This document shows positions 46,083-57,186 of a stretch of 64,000 nucleotides of DNA, piece by piece. The DNA is from Flaveria trinervia (taxonomy: Eukaryota; Streptophyta; Magnoliopsida; Asterales; Asteraceae). The DNA is taken from assembly GCA_025506515.1 (NCBI GenBank), contig CM046442.1, positions 12,925,406 to 12,989,405 on the forward strand, written 5' to 3'. Made by a program: the position numbers and the translations under genes. The notes under the pieces were generated by a model, which saw only the letters and a list, made by a program, of their open reading frames with translations, was not told the origin of the DNA and made no database searches. Each line of letters starts with the position of its first letter. Positions within the stretch are counted from its first letter, which is position 1.

Positions 46083-48106
46083 TGTAACACCCGGTTATTT
46101 CTTAAAAAGAAAAAAGAGAATAAGAGTTGAAGAATAAAGAAAGGAAATGTCAATAAACCCAAGTTAAGGGGTTAAATGTGTAAAAAGGACAAAAGTACAA
46201 AAAGTTCGTGTAAAGGTGAGCATGGCCGCCCACCCTCACTTCCCATCACTTTGTTCATCGGGTTTAGAGAGATAGAGGAAAGAAGAGAGCAGATGCTACG
46301 GGTTCGTAGAAAAAGAAGAAGAAGAGGCTGAATTCAAGGTAAGAGTTCGAGGTTTTTAAGTGTTCATATGGGGTTTTGTCTCGGTTACATGCTTATGTGC
46401 TTATGTGCTTGTGTGTGTGTCCGTGTGTGTGTGTTTCGGTGTGTTTTTAGGTGTTTGAACTCATTTGCAAACGGGTTAGAAGGAAAAAACACCTAGGTTG
46501 CATCAGGTGAGTTTCTAGACCCCGGTTTACTTGTTTTAAACTCTTCTTGAGGCTGAAAATGTATTAAAATGATTTTCAAATGTTTAGGTATGTATACCCT
46601 TATGTGTTATGCATGTTTGATGATGATTCTTAGATGCTTATAGGTTGTTCATGCTTAGAATAGCCTTGGTAAGCTTAGAACAAATAGACTTGATGTTTGG
46701 ATTTGAAATTATCATAGAAACATGTTGAACAGAAGGTTCATGCGCCTAAATAAGGCCCATGCGCCTGGAATTGCCTTAGAAATGCTAAGTATATCTCATG
46801 TGCCTGAACAGTATCCTCATGCGCCTAGAAAATTATTCAGACGCCTAAGTGTATGGCCATGCGCCCCAATAGTGCCCATGCGTCTGAATAACCCCATGCG
46901 CCTAAGTTTCCATACGCCCGGATAGCCCATGCGTCTAAGTGTCCATGCGTCCGAATGGGTCATACGCCCGAATAGTGTCCATGCGCCTGAATTGTTCATG
47001 CGCCCAAGTGTTAAAGCAACTAAGTGTTGGCCTGATGTGCCTGCATAGTGATGAAGCGCCTAAACAGGCCCATGCACCCAAATAGTATCTAAGCGCCTAA
47101 CACTTAGAATTTATTATAGAATTCTTGGGAGTTTGTGCTCTTAGGGTTTTGACCGAGGTTTGACTAGGGTTTAGTAATGATGGGTTTCATGCATGATTAT
47201 GATTGTTCTATGATTGCTCCTTATTTTATTATTGTTATTAATAATATTATTATTAATATTATTATTAGTATGTGACTTTACGTGGTGTGTTTATAATCGT
47301 AACGTAAAGTATTACTAATAATAAGAGGAAGAGCAATAAAGAAGAGAAGTGGAACTTTAATAAAATGTTAACAAGTCTTGCAAGCTTACGGGAGGTACAC
47401 GCCCATGTTGTCGTTAGCTCAACTGTGTTGTGGGTTAGCTACCCTATTATGTACACGGGGCCAGTCAATTGAGACCGGGGACCTTTGCAGCATACCCTAG
47501 GTGTCTAGGTCAGCCTTGTATACAAAATATAAAGCCCCTTGTGGGAAAAAGAGGGCCCAGCACCGTTTCCCCCGCGCGTACAGTTTAGGGTATTGCTCAT
47601 TGGTCCATATATATAGTGAAAGATAAAGATAAAAGAATACAGAGTAAACAAGGCATACAGTAAAGAGATAAAGCATTACGTAATTGTATAGTTAATGCGT
47701 GCTCATGTACAAAGTGATGAAGTTTTCATAGAAAAGAGTATTTTCATATGTACACCTATAGAATGTATTTTATTACTTTTAAAACTAGAACTCACTCAAC
47801 AACGCTGACTTTTATACATTTTCAGTTGGCAGGTAAATATTGCTGAGGATGGCATGAGGGTGAAGCTACTCGGCAGGGAAAGACTAACATCCATTCATAC
47901 TTATTATTGTTGTTGTTTTGTAATGCAATTAAACAGTTCTTTTGTATTCGATCAAACAATAGTGTATTGCTCAACAACAGTGTTTTAATGAAATGAATGG
48001 TTTTTGAGAAATGATTCTGCTGCTTAAGTTTGTAAATTTAAAATGTTTTTAATGTATTTAATGCTGTGAATGACCAACTAGAGGTCTCCGGGAACGGGGC
48101 CTTACA
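46083..48106 (+). mobile_element. solo gypsy-type LTR (family 2), TSD TGATG
   Basis: 2024 bp, TGTAACACCCGGTTATTTC to GGGGCCTTACA, with perfect TGATG at 46078-46082 and 48107-48111. It is the complete version of the LTR at 3437-4989. It has the CATGCGCC-type array (46735-47095), a GTGAGTTTCTAGACCCC block (46508-46555) and the TTGGCAGGTAA block (47825). No internal region. Confidence 0.92.
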
Positions 48107-48604
48107 TGATGAGAAATATAGAGAAGAAGAAAACTCATCGGATCAGGATCTTTGATCCAGTGTAAATCAAGTTTCTCCATCCAAGTTGCACTTCATATCT
48201 GCATGATAAATTCTTCCTAATGCTTTCTAATAAAAAAGCTCAAAATGATTTATGCCAATGCACACATGATTCAAGTGATAGACAAACTTCATGCAAAGGC
48301 ATACATGAGAAGGATATATGAGGTTGGGCGGTTGATAGGAACTAACATCAAGGAAGTGTCTGAACTAAGGATCTCTGAACAAGATGAGCTAGAGATAGTG
48401 CATAATCAGAGTATAGTGGAAACACTTACTTCTAAAAAAGATATTTTAGGTTAAATTTTGAAACTCTAAAGATGATCAGCAAGATGATAATCAAATACAA
48501 ATATGATGATTAGAAGATTGTTGTTTCCTACATCTATAACAAAATAATAGCAAGAGTCAAAGAGATGTCAAGTCTGAAGAGCTGATTGGAAAGTTGCTAA
48601 CCCT
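48107..48604 (+). pseudogene. extra ORF, piece 4, and 3' untranslated part
   Basis: EKYREEENSSDQDL then TGA (about 48155) is the natural-looking end of piece 3 once the TGATG duplication is counted once. A further open stretch at 48245-48454 (MIQVIDKLHAKAYMRRIYEV, then ELEIVHNQSIVETL) lies just upstream of the polypurine tract, and parts of it are repeated at 50881 and 51701. Whether this is part of the same ORF or a separate small one cannot be told. Confidence 0.45.
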
Positions 48605-48616
48605 AAGGGGGAGTAT
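48605..48616 (+). promoter_or_regulatory. polypurine tract of the copia-like element
   Basis: AAGGGGGAGTAT immediately before TGTTATATC, the usual copia arrangement. Copies occur at about 51121 and 51909 in the duplicated units. Confidence 0.7.
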
Positions 48617-49957
48617 TGTTATATCTAGGTGTCACACCCAAACCTTGACGGAGGAATCGTTGAGATTTGACGGTTAAAATTGTTCACAACCACATAACGC
48701 TATCTTTAAATGAAAATATTATTATTATAAGTTTAAAATGCAAATACAAGCATAAGCTTAACATGTAACAAGTCAAAACATAACAAGATAAACCAAGCTT
48801 TTATTCTTTAATCTAGGTCCAAATCCTAGTTCTATGCAAACTTCAAATGTTGACTTCAAACGTGGGCATTTCCTAATACATGTTAAAAATAAAAGGTCAA
48901 CTATGAAGTTGGTAAGTTTCTAAGGGTTTAATATACATAATATATCAAAAGGTTACAAGTAGCAATTCATGGTCAAAGGTTATGGATTATGCAAGTTTAT
49001 AGAACACATATAGCTACAATCAAACCTCGACTGATTACAAGTTTACAAGTTTATACGATTGGTTAAGTGTACTTGGTTCCCATGATGAGCAAGTCATACA
49101 TCATCAGGAGCCGGCAATATATAGGCTTTAGCATCAAATAAGATTGTCAGACCCATAGATCTATGACGTCGCCAGGTTAGCAATAGTTAATGATTTTCAA
49201 CATAATATGTATCTCATATAAAACTTACAATAACACAAATAGCCATGACAAATAAAAGTATGAATTGCAAGTACTTTATAAGTATCAAAAGGGTTACAAG
49301 TGTAAGTTGATAAGTTTAACATGTTTCACCCCAAAATGGTGTGAAATAATATAAAAAAGGGCAAGGAAACTCACATGACCAAATAATTATATAGAGATGA
49401 TTAATAAAAATAATAAGTGACGTTCCAACGTAATCCTTCATAAGGTACCTAAATATGTATATATTTAAAAGATTTAGGTTAATAATAAGAGTAACGATTT
49501 AAAGTGAACTAGGGTATTAAATTTTGGGGGTTTTTTTATAAATGAAATTAGTGAATTCTATATATATTTTGTTCAAGAAAAGTACCATTTATGAAATTTT
49601 AAAAGAACTAATTCCTTTGTAAACAATTTGTGTATTTATTTTTAAAATATATAAAAAGTATATATATTTAAATTCTATAGTTATCATTATTAATCCCTAA
49701 ACAATGATAACATAAGGTCCAATAATAATTTAATAGTTTAAATTATTATATAGAATCTATTTTTATAATAACATTTAGTTATAACATTTGTAGATATTTT
49801 TTTATTATAAAATGTTAAAATATTTTACAAGAATAAAATTACAGAAAATATTTAGATAACCTTAGAAATATTTGAAGTTTGTAAAAATTATTTTTATTTT
49901 TATTAATTTTTTGCATAATTAATTTAAGGCTAAAATGCCCTTTAAAAAATATGTGAG

Positions 49958-50028
49958 GGTGCCCGGGGTCGATCCCGGGACCTCATTTGGATAATGCAAG
50001 AGACTAACTAGTGAACCAGGGTCTCGGC
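49958..50028 (-). other. tRNA-like (SINE-head-like) sequence, copy 1
   Basis: Minus strand: CTGGTTCACTAGTTAGTCTC, then after about 25 bases CCGGGATCGACCCCGGGCACC. This resembles the A box and B box (GGTTCGANNCC) of a tRNA-derived RNA polymerase III promoter, but with a changed B box. No full cloverleaf was found. It sits within the LTR-like repeat and may be a decayed SINE head. Confidence 0.4.
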
Positions 50029-50096
50029 CGTAGTTTAAGTTGATTTGTAAATATTAAAAATATAGTTTTAGAAATTCCCCCAAATCCGAAGAACCC

Positions 50097-50824
50097 TGTT
50101 AGGACCTGGTATTTGACCGAAATACCTAGAGATTAAAGTGTAAACCAGATCAAATAGTGCGGAATCCTATTTGATTGGCGATCCAATCAGTGAGAACACA
50201 CGAAGAATCAATCAAGAATTGAAACTAACGTTAGAAATCGATTGGGAATCGATCTAATGTGTTCTATGAACTTGGAGAATGAATTGAGAGGTTTCTGGAA
50301 GGCTAGGGTACGTCTGGAATCGTAATTGATTGAGAGTTTTTCTTTTTCACGAATTGAGTTGTATTTATAGGTTGGTATTATTCAATCGTGCGACTGAACC
50401 ATTAATCTGGTTCAGTCGTGCGATTGAACCATGCGGTTGATTCATTTGTACGACTGAGTGTTCAGTCGTGCGACTGAGCCAATCTTATGTTACAATCATA
50501 CGACTGATCCAGTCTCCTGGTTCAGTCGTGCGACTGAGTCAATCGTGTGAAGTTATTCATGCGTATGGTTCATTCGCATGAGCCATTCGCATGAGAACTT
50601 CATTAAGTTAAGTTTGAATGTTTTAATTAATATAACATAATGTGCAACCATTCAAACAATCATAAATCCAATCAATTCAATCACGACTCATTAATGAAAT
50701 ATTAAACATCACAAGTAACAAACAATTTATGTCATTTCATTAATCAATACCAATTACATCATACTCAGACAGATAAGATTCATTACAATTCAAATCATGA
50801 TCTAGGGACATACATGCATCAACA
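50097..50824 (-). mobile_element. solo copia LTR (family of A and B), TSD AACCC
   Basis: 728 bp. On the plus strand it starts TGTTAGGACC and ends GCATCAACA; its reverse complement aligns with the LTRs at 54094-54831 and 57443-58176. AACCC flanks it at 50092-50096 and 50825-50829, and R3 keeps the empty site (near 53177). It contains the palindromic CAGTCGTGCGACTG-type array (50385-50590) and a TATAAATA on the minus strand (near 50365). Confidence 0.9.
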
Positions 50825-53043
50825 AACCCTAGAATCAATTGAATTCAAATTTACCTCAATTTGATATTGTTTTCTGAAACTAAGGATCTCCGAACAACAT
50901 GAGCTAGAGATAGTGCATAATCAGAGTATAGTGGAAACACTTACTTCTAAAAAAGATATTTTAGGTTTAAATTTTGAAACTCTAAAGATGATCAGCAAGA
51001 TGATAATCAAATACAAATATGACGATTAGAAGATTGTTGTTTCTTACTTCTATAACAAAATAATAGCAAGAGTCAAAGAGATGTCAAGTCTGAAGAGCTT
51101 ATTGGAAAGTTGCTAACCCTAAGGGGGAGTATTGTTAGATCTAGGTGTCACACCCTAACCTTGATGGAGGAATCATTGAGATTTGACGGTTAAGATTGTT
51201 CACAACCACATAACCTTATCTTTCAATGAAAATATTATTATTATTAGTTTCAAATGCAAATACAACCATAAGTCTTAACATATAATAAGTCAAAACATAA
51301 CAAGATAAACCAAGCTTTTATTATTTAATCTAGCTCCAAATGCTAATTCTATGCAAACTTCAAATGTTGACTTCAAACTTGGGCATTTCTTGAAACATAT
51401 TAAAAATAAAAGGTCACCTATGAAGTTGGTGAGTTCCTAAGGGTTAATATACATAATATATCAAAAGGTTACAAGTAGCAATTCATGGTCAAAAGTTATG
51501 GATTATGCAAGATTATAGAACACATATAGCTACAATAAAACCTCAACTGATTACAAGTTTACAAGTTTATACGATTGGTAAAGTATACTTGGTTCCCATG
51601 ATGAGCTAGTCATACGTCATCAGGAGTTAGCAATACATCAGATTTAGAACCAAATAGGCTTGTCAGGCCCATAGAATATGACGTCACCAGGCTAGCAATA
51701 GTGCATAATCAGAGTATAGTGGAAACACTTACTTCTAAAAAAGATATTTTAGGTTTAAATTTTGAAACTCTAAAGATGATCAGCAAGATGATAATCAAAT
51801 ACAAATATGACGATTAGAAGATTGTTGTTTCTTACTTCTATAACAAAATAATAGCAAGAGTCAAAGAGATGTCAAGTCTGAAGAGCTGATTGGAAAGTTG
51901 CTAACCCTAAAGGGGAGTATTGTTAGATCTAGGTGTCACACCCTAACCTTGATGGAGGAATCGTTGAGATTTGACGGTTAAGATTGTTCACAACCACATA
52001 ACGCTATCTTTAAATGAAAATATTATTATTATAAGTTTAAAATGCAAATACAAGCATAAGTCTTAACATGTAACAAGTCAAAACATAACGAGATAAACCA
52101 AGCTTTTATTCTTTAATCTAGGTCCAAATCCTAGTTCTATGCAAACTTCAAATGTTGACTTCAAACGTCGGCATTTCCTGATACATGTTAAAAATAAAAG
52201 GTCAACTATGAAGTTGGTAAGTTTCTAAGGGTTTAATATACATAATATATCAAAAAGTTACAAGTAGCAATTCATGGTCAAAGGTTATGGATTATGCAAG
52301 TTTATAGAACACATATAGCTACAATCAAACCTCGACTAATTACAAGTTTACAAGTTTATACGATTTGTTAAGTGTACTTGGTTCCCATGATGAGCAAGTC
52401 ATACGTCATCAGGAGCCGGCAATATATAGGCTTTAGCATCAAATAAGCTTGTCAGGCCATAGATCTATGACGTCGCCAGATTAGCAATAGTTAATGATTT
52501 TCAAGGTTTAGGTTAAGCTTGTCAGGCCCATAGATCTATGATGTATGTATTTACAAGATTTCGGTTAAAAATAAGACTAACGATTTAACGTGAACTAGGG
52601 TATTAGAACTTTACTGTTTTTTCTATAAATGAAATTAGCGAATTCTTATATATATTTTGTTCAAGAAAAGTACCATTTATGAAATTTTAAAAGAACTAAA
52701 TCCTTTGTAAATAACTTCTGTATTTAATTTTGAAATATATAAAAAATATATATTTAAATTCTATAATTATCATGATTATCCCTAAACAATGATAACATAA
52801 GGTCCAATAATAATTTAATAGTTTAAACTATTATATAGAATCTATTTTTATAATAATATTTAGTTATAACATGTGTAAATAATTTTTTATAATAAAATGT
52901 TAAAATATTTTACAAGAATAAAATTACAGAAAATATTTAGATAAGCTTAGAAATATTTAAAGTTTGTAAAATCATTTTTATATTTATTAAAAATTTTCTA
53001 TAATTAGTTTAAGGCTAAAAATCCCTTTAAAAAAATATGTGAA

Positions 53044-53112
53044 GGTGCCCGGGGTCGAACCCGGGACGTCATGTGGATAATGGAAGACACTAGCCAGTGA
53101 ACCAGGGCCTTG
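53044..53112 (-). other. tRNA-like (SINE-head-like) sequence, copy 2
   Basis: Minus strand: CTGGTTCACTGGCTAGTGTC, then CCCGGGTTCGACCCCGGGCAC. Here the B box GGTTCGACC is a full consensus match and the A box region (TGGCTAGTG) is plausible. It is better preserved than copy 1. Confidence 0.45.
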
Positions 53113-53233
53113 ACCGTGATTTAAATTGATTTGTAAATATTAAAAGCATAGTTTTAGAAATTTTCCCAAATCATAAGAACCCTAGATTCAATAGAATCCA
53201 AATTAACCTCGATTTAATGTTGTTTTCTGAAAC

Positions 53234-54093
53234 AAACTTGGGGATTTGATTCCCCATGTGAAATTGAATATTAGGATATATAAGACTTATGTGATTAGTA
53301 TCGAATTGAGAGAGATGAGATGAAGAATTGGTCACGACTGACGTAGAGAGTGATTGATGTTCAAATGATGATGTTAATCCAATTTGTTGCATAGATAACC
53401 TCTATTGAGCTCGATAAACCAAAGCCCTCTATCAATTGAGGGTTAAATTGCCGTGAAGATAAAGTTCGAAATAGTTGCAGGTTCGGGTTGGGGAGAGGAT
53501 TGTTTGCGATGATTTTGAGTTTTTCAGGTGAAATAGAATGTAGCAATCGAGTAGAGATAGATAGACGTTCATTTAGGTTGAATTAATTTTATTATTATTA
53601 GTGTTTAATGCCCGAACATTGTGTGCTTGATGATCGGCTGTTACGCGAGCTCGAACGCTCTTGTAATCGTTGTTAAACTTAATTAAAATGTATCCAATGG
53701 TTCGAATCCCTTTCATGAACGGTTAGGATTCGTTTTCTTTAGCTGAAATTCGAAAAATCGAGGCATTTGGCCTCGCCGGAGCTACGGCCGGAAGGGTAAC
53801 CGGAAAAACGGGGGTGAGAGGGGGGTTTGTTTTAATTTTATAAATTTACACAAATGGCCCCTAACCTTTGATTGTTTATTATTTTATGCTTAAAGTTCTT
53901 TTTAAAATTTATAAAATGATATTACGACCCCCTCAACTTTAAGTTTTAACTTTAATCTAACTTGTTAATTATTCAAGTTTTATTTATTTATTATTATTAT
54001 TATTATTATTGGCATTATTATTAGTATTATTATTATAATTATTATTATTACAATTATTATTATTGTTCAATTTAATAGCTAGGTTATTAACTT
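53234..54093. other. unassigned sequence, probably rest of the minus-strand LTR
   Basis: No gene is supported. The minus strand at 53835-53765 has a CCGGTTACCC...CCGGCCGTAGCTCCGGCGAGG stretch such as is often found in plant LTR leaders. An ATT trinucleotide run lies at 53985-54065. Confidence 0.5.
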
Positions 54094-54831
54094 TGTTGAT
54101 ACATATGTACCTAATTTAGAACCTTAATGTAAATGTCTATCATGTCTTACATATATGTAATGAATGAGTATGAATGAAATACAATATATGGTTGATACTT
54201 ATAATGTTTAATCTTTCATTATTTATTGTGTGATAATTTATAGTCAACTAACTATATAGGTTTGTGGTTGTTGTACATAATTCTTAGTCAATAATGATTG
54301 AGAAACATGTTCAAACTTAATCGTATGAAATCCTTATACGAATGGACCATGCTTATGGACCATACGCATGAATACTTCATGCTAATGGACCAGTCGCACG
54401 ACTGAACCAGGAGAATGGATCAGTCACACGATTGAAATATAAGATTGACTCAGTCGCACGACTAAACCTTCAGTCGTGCGGATGGATTAATTGCATGATT
54501 CAGTCGCACGACTGAACCATGCTAATGGTTCAGTCGTACGATTGGAAGACCCTAACCTATAAATACCACCTAATTCGTGGAAAAACGTAACAAATCGAAT
54601 ACCTATGCACATAATCGTACACTAGCCGTCCAGAAAATAAAGAAAACCTGTTCCAAGTTCATAGATCACAGTTGATCTTGTTCTAATCATTCTTAATGTT
54701 TCTTTAATCGTTAGATTGATCTGAACTATGTTCTCCCTGATTGGATCGCCAATCAAATAGGATTCCACACTATTTGATCTGGTATACGCGTAGCATCAGT
54801 TAGTACTCCATCCGTACACGGTCCCCTAACA
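54094..54831 (+). repeat. 5' LTR of copia element A
   Basis: 738 bp, TGTTGATACATATG to CCCCTAACA. TATAAATA at 54558-54565. The U3 part (54340-54545) is packed with CAGTCGCACGACTG and CATACGCATG motifs. Confidence 0.92.
54558..54565 (+). promoter_or_regulatory. TATA box of copia A LTR
   Basis: TATAAATA following CCTAACC, conserved at 57907-57914 in B and in the solo LTR at 50097-50824, so it is probably the real promoter. Confidence 0.7.
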
Positions 54832-54833
54832 AG

Positions 54834-54845
54834 TGGTATCAGAGC
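54834..54845 (+). promoter_or_regulatory. primer binding site of copia A
   Basis: TGGTATCAGAGC, initiator Met tRNA complement, two bases after the LTR. Confidence 0.93.
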
Positions 54846-55382
54846 TTTGGCTCTTGATTTTGTGTGTGATTCGATCGGTTTTGGTGTAAAAATCACATTT
54901 TTCATTCAAAAAACACTATCTTTTTTAGTAAAACAGTGTTTTCAACGTCTCTAGATCTAAAAGTTCACGTTTTCTACATACGGCAGATTAGGGTTTGTGA
55001 ATAATCGTATTTTTGTGTCAAAGTACCAAAAACCTTTGAATTTTCAAAACTAGCAGCCTTCAGTCGCACGATTGACTCAATCGCACGACTGAACTCAATC
55101 GCACGACTGAACTCAATCGCACCTCCCATATGCACGATTGAACTCAGTCGCCCATCCATTCGTATGACTGAACAATTTCATTCGCATTGTTCATCCGCAT
55201 TTGTCCAATCACACGATTGCCTCATCCGCATTTGTTCAATCGCACGATTGACTCATTCGTACTTCTCCATTCGCACGAGTGAATAAGTCTTGTCTAAAGT
55301 TCAAAGTTTAACGAAATGGAAGATCAGTACTCAACGTTTACTGCCTGAAGGGACTCTCGTATCTAGAATCTTTTGCTTCTGG
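54846..55382 (+). other. leader of copia A with motif array
   Basis: Untranslated leader. From 55065 to 55290 it contains a further array of CGCACGACTGAA and CATCCGCATT motifs like those in the LTR. B has the same layout at 58191-58731. Confidence 0.75.
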
Positions 55383-56759
55383 AAAATGAAATTAGGAATC
55401 ACAATAAGCCCCTAACCTCATAACGTTAGACGATTACCCATAATGGAAGCAAAGGTTTGAGATATATCTTAATGGAGTTGATCCAAATTTGTGGGAATCA
55501 ATCGAGATAGGATATAGTATGCCGATTGGTGCTGATGGTGTTAAACTTACCTTTGGTGGTATGACTGGTAGCCAGAAGGTGAAGTACAATGCTGAAAGGT
55601 GTATGCTTTGTTGACTCAGTCGATTCCTAAGGACAAATTCCATCAGTATCCTGAGAACAAACAAGCAAAGAAGCTATGGGAGGCTCTGAAAAAACGCTAT
55701 GACGGGAATGCAATGTTGAAGGCATTAAAGGCAAAGGATCTGAAGAAGGAGTTTGATAACTTCTCTTTGATAGGGAAAGAGAGCCTGGATGACATTATCG
55801 ACCGATTCTACCACTTGATGAGTGAGCTGCACACTCACGGGGTAACCACGTCCATGGAAGACAAGGTGTCAAGTTTTGAAGATGGGTTTGCCAGAGAAGG
55901 GGGTCCCGTTTGTGTCAAATCTGAGATAGAATGATATGCTTGTGAAGTTGGATATTAATGATTTTATTCTGAAGCTGAGAGAGGAAGAATTGAGAATGAA
56001 GTACAGGTCTCAGAAAGGATCATACGATCAGAACCCATCATTTTATAATCATCTCCCACTCCAAGAAGTTTAGGAGCACCACTTCAAATGACATTTGTGT
56101 CTAGTTCAGCAGTTCCTTCCCAAGCCACTACTTTAGGATCTAAAACGTCAGGGTCATCTTGCACCCAATATATAGTACCTGAAGCAAATACTACGAAGTT
56201 GAAGACCGAGAATCTCGGTAATATTACTGTGGAGGTGGCAAAGGAGCACATGGATCTCTTAGCAGTAGTTGTTCACTCCTATGATGGTCTAGTTGTGGGA
56301 AAGATTGGAAACTGCCATCTCACAGATGAAGATTACGAGCAGGTGGATGAAACTGAACTCGAAAGAATGGACATCATGTGGGCGTTGGCTAGTGCTTTCC
56401 GGAGGGTGAAGAAGTTTGTGAAAAAGACTGGACCGAACTTGATAGCCACAAAAGACACTACATTTGGTTTCGATAAAACCAAAGTTACTTGTTTTAACTA
56501 TGGAGAGAAGGGGCATTTCAAACGTGAATGTGTTAAGCCCAAGAAGACAGGTAATGGTAATTCATTCTCAACCTTCAATCGTCAAGACAAACCCACAAGT
56601 GGTGCTACCTCGTCAAGCAAGGAAACTAAGGCCATGACTGCACAAGATGACGAAGGGAAAGATTGGACCTTTCGTTTTGTATCTCCGGGTGAATCCAACA
56701 TTGGTTGTGTTAAGGGTTTGGATGATGACTCTACAAGCGAAAGTGAATTGTAGTGGAAC
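55383..56759 (+). pseudogene. copia gag of element A
   Basis: The N-terminal region is frame-broken (an ENEIRNHNKPL-like start in one frame; VWES-type W-E-S remnants in another). 55599-55934 is open (KLWEALKKRY, DDIIDRFYHLMSELHTHGV). 56088-56753 is open for 221 codons: KEHMDLLAVVVHSYDGLVVG, VDETELERMDIMWALASA, then a knuckle CFNYGEKGHFKREC in which the second Cys is Tyr. The acidic tail, with DWTFRFVSPGESN, ends in TAG at 56751-56753. Gag of this family forms the cytoplasmic particle. Confidence 0.85.
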
Positions 56760-56879
56760 TAGTGATGTGAAATAATGAAGATACTGCAAATGTGGTCAAT
56801 CACCTGAATGCAGAAGATCTCAGAACAACTTAGTTTGTGCTTCAAATCACCAATGAGGTCTAGTTATCTATTGTGTTGA

Positions 56880-57186
56880 ATCTACCGATACATCATCTAA
56901 TGAGCTAACAACCTCTAGGTCTACTTTCTCTATGTTACCATAGTAGCGTACTAGTTTAACTATCATCTTTCCTTTTATTTTGCTTTGACTTTTCAGACTT
57001 AAAGTTTAAATTTCACATTTTGATCAATTAAATTCTTTTAAAGTCCCGAACAATATGTTCCCTGTGTTCTATTATTTTCCATAAACTTTGAATCAGTAAC
57101 ACAGATTTGATTACTTTTCTTTCAACTAAGCTTTCCTCCTCCCTCGTTTTTTAAGTAATTAAATAACCCGACTAATATAAAACTAA
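56880..57186. other. segment absent from element B
   Basis: AT-rich sequence inside the gag relic of A, with no counterpart in B. No terminal repeats or duplicated target were found, so it may be an old insertion or a part that B has lost. Confidence 0.5.

Larger units (their letters stand above)
39181..48640 (+). mobile_element. 3' end of a copia-like element with an extra ORF, split by three solo LTRs
   Basis: Four coding-like pieces (39181-39760, 41532-42721, 44883-46082, 48107-48604) become one continuous region of about 3.5 kb when three solo LTRs and one copy of each target duplication are left out. At its end is a polypurine tract (AAGGGGGAG, 48605-48613), then TGTTATATCTAGG, a copia-type LTR start that is cut after 13 bases by another LTR. 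The ORF therefore lies between pol and the 3' LTR, the place where Sirevirus-type elements carry an env-like or other extra ORF. No pol is seen upstream; 39180 is a breakpoint. Family assignment is inference. Confidence 0.6.
48630..50880 (-). repeat. minus-strand gypsy-like LTR, copy in R1
   Basis: It begins TGTCACACCC on the plus strand, inside the start of the copia LTR (CTAGG before it). The minus strand at 49383-49325 carries the GTGAGTTTCC...TTTTGGGGTG block, which gives the orientation. R3 contains another copy from 51934. The far end and the second target duplication were not found. Confidence 0.55.
48366..53233. repeat. threefold tandem duplication R1-R2-R3
   Basis: R1 48366-50880, R2 50881-51698 and R3 51701-53233 share, in the same order, the end of the extra ORF, the polypurine tract, a 13-base LTR start and a minus-strand gypsy-like LTR. 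R2 is truncated. The R1/R2 joint lies at TCTGAA and the R2/R3 joint at ATAG, short identities found at both parental positions. R1 is longer because of the copia solo LTR at 50097. Confidence 0.85.

Noticed and set aside
53044..53112. A functional tRNA gene
   Set aside because: No acceptor stem pairing or anticodon arm could be drawn, and the sequence is part of a duplicated LTR-type repeat.
54079..54083. CTAGG as the right target duplication of the minus-strand LTR that starts at 48630 or 51934
   Set aside because: The adjoining end (AATAG) does not give the TG start needed on the minus strand; probably chance.
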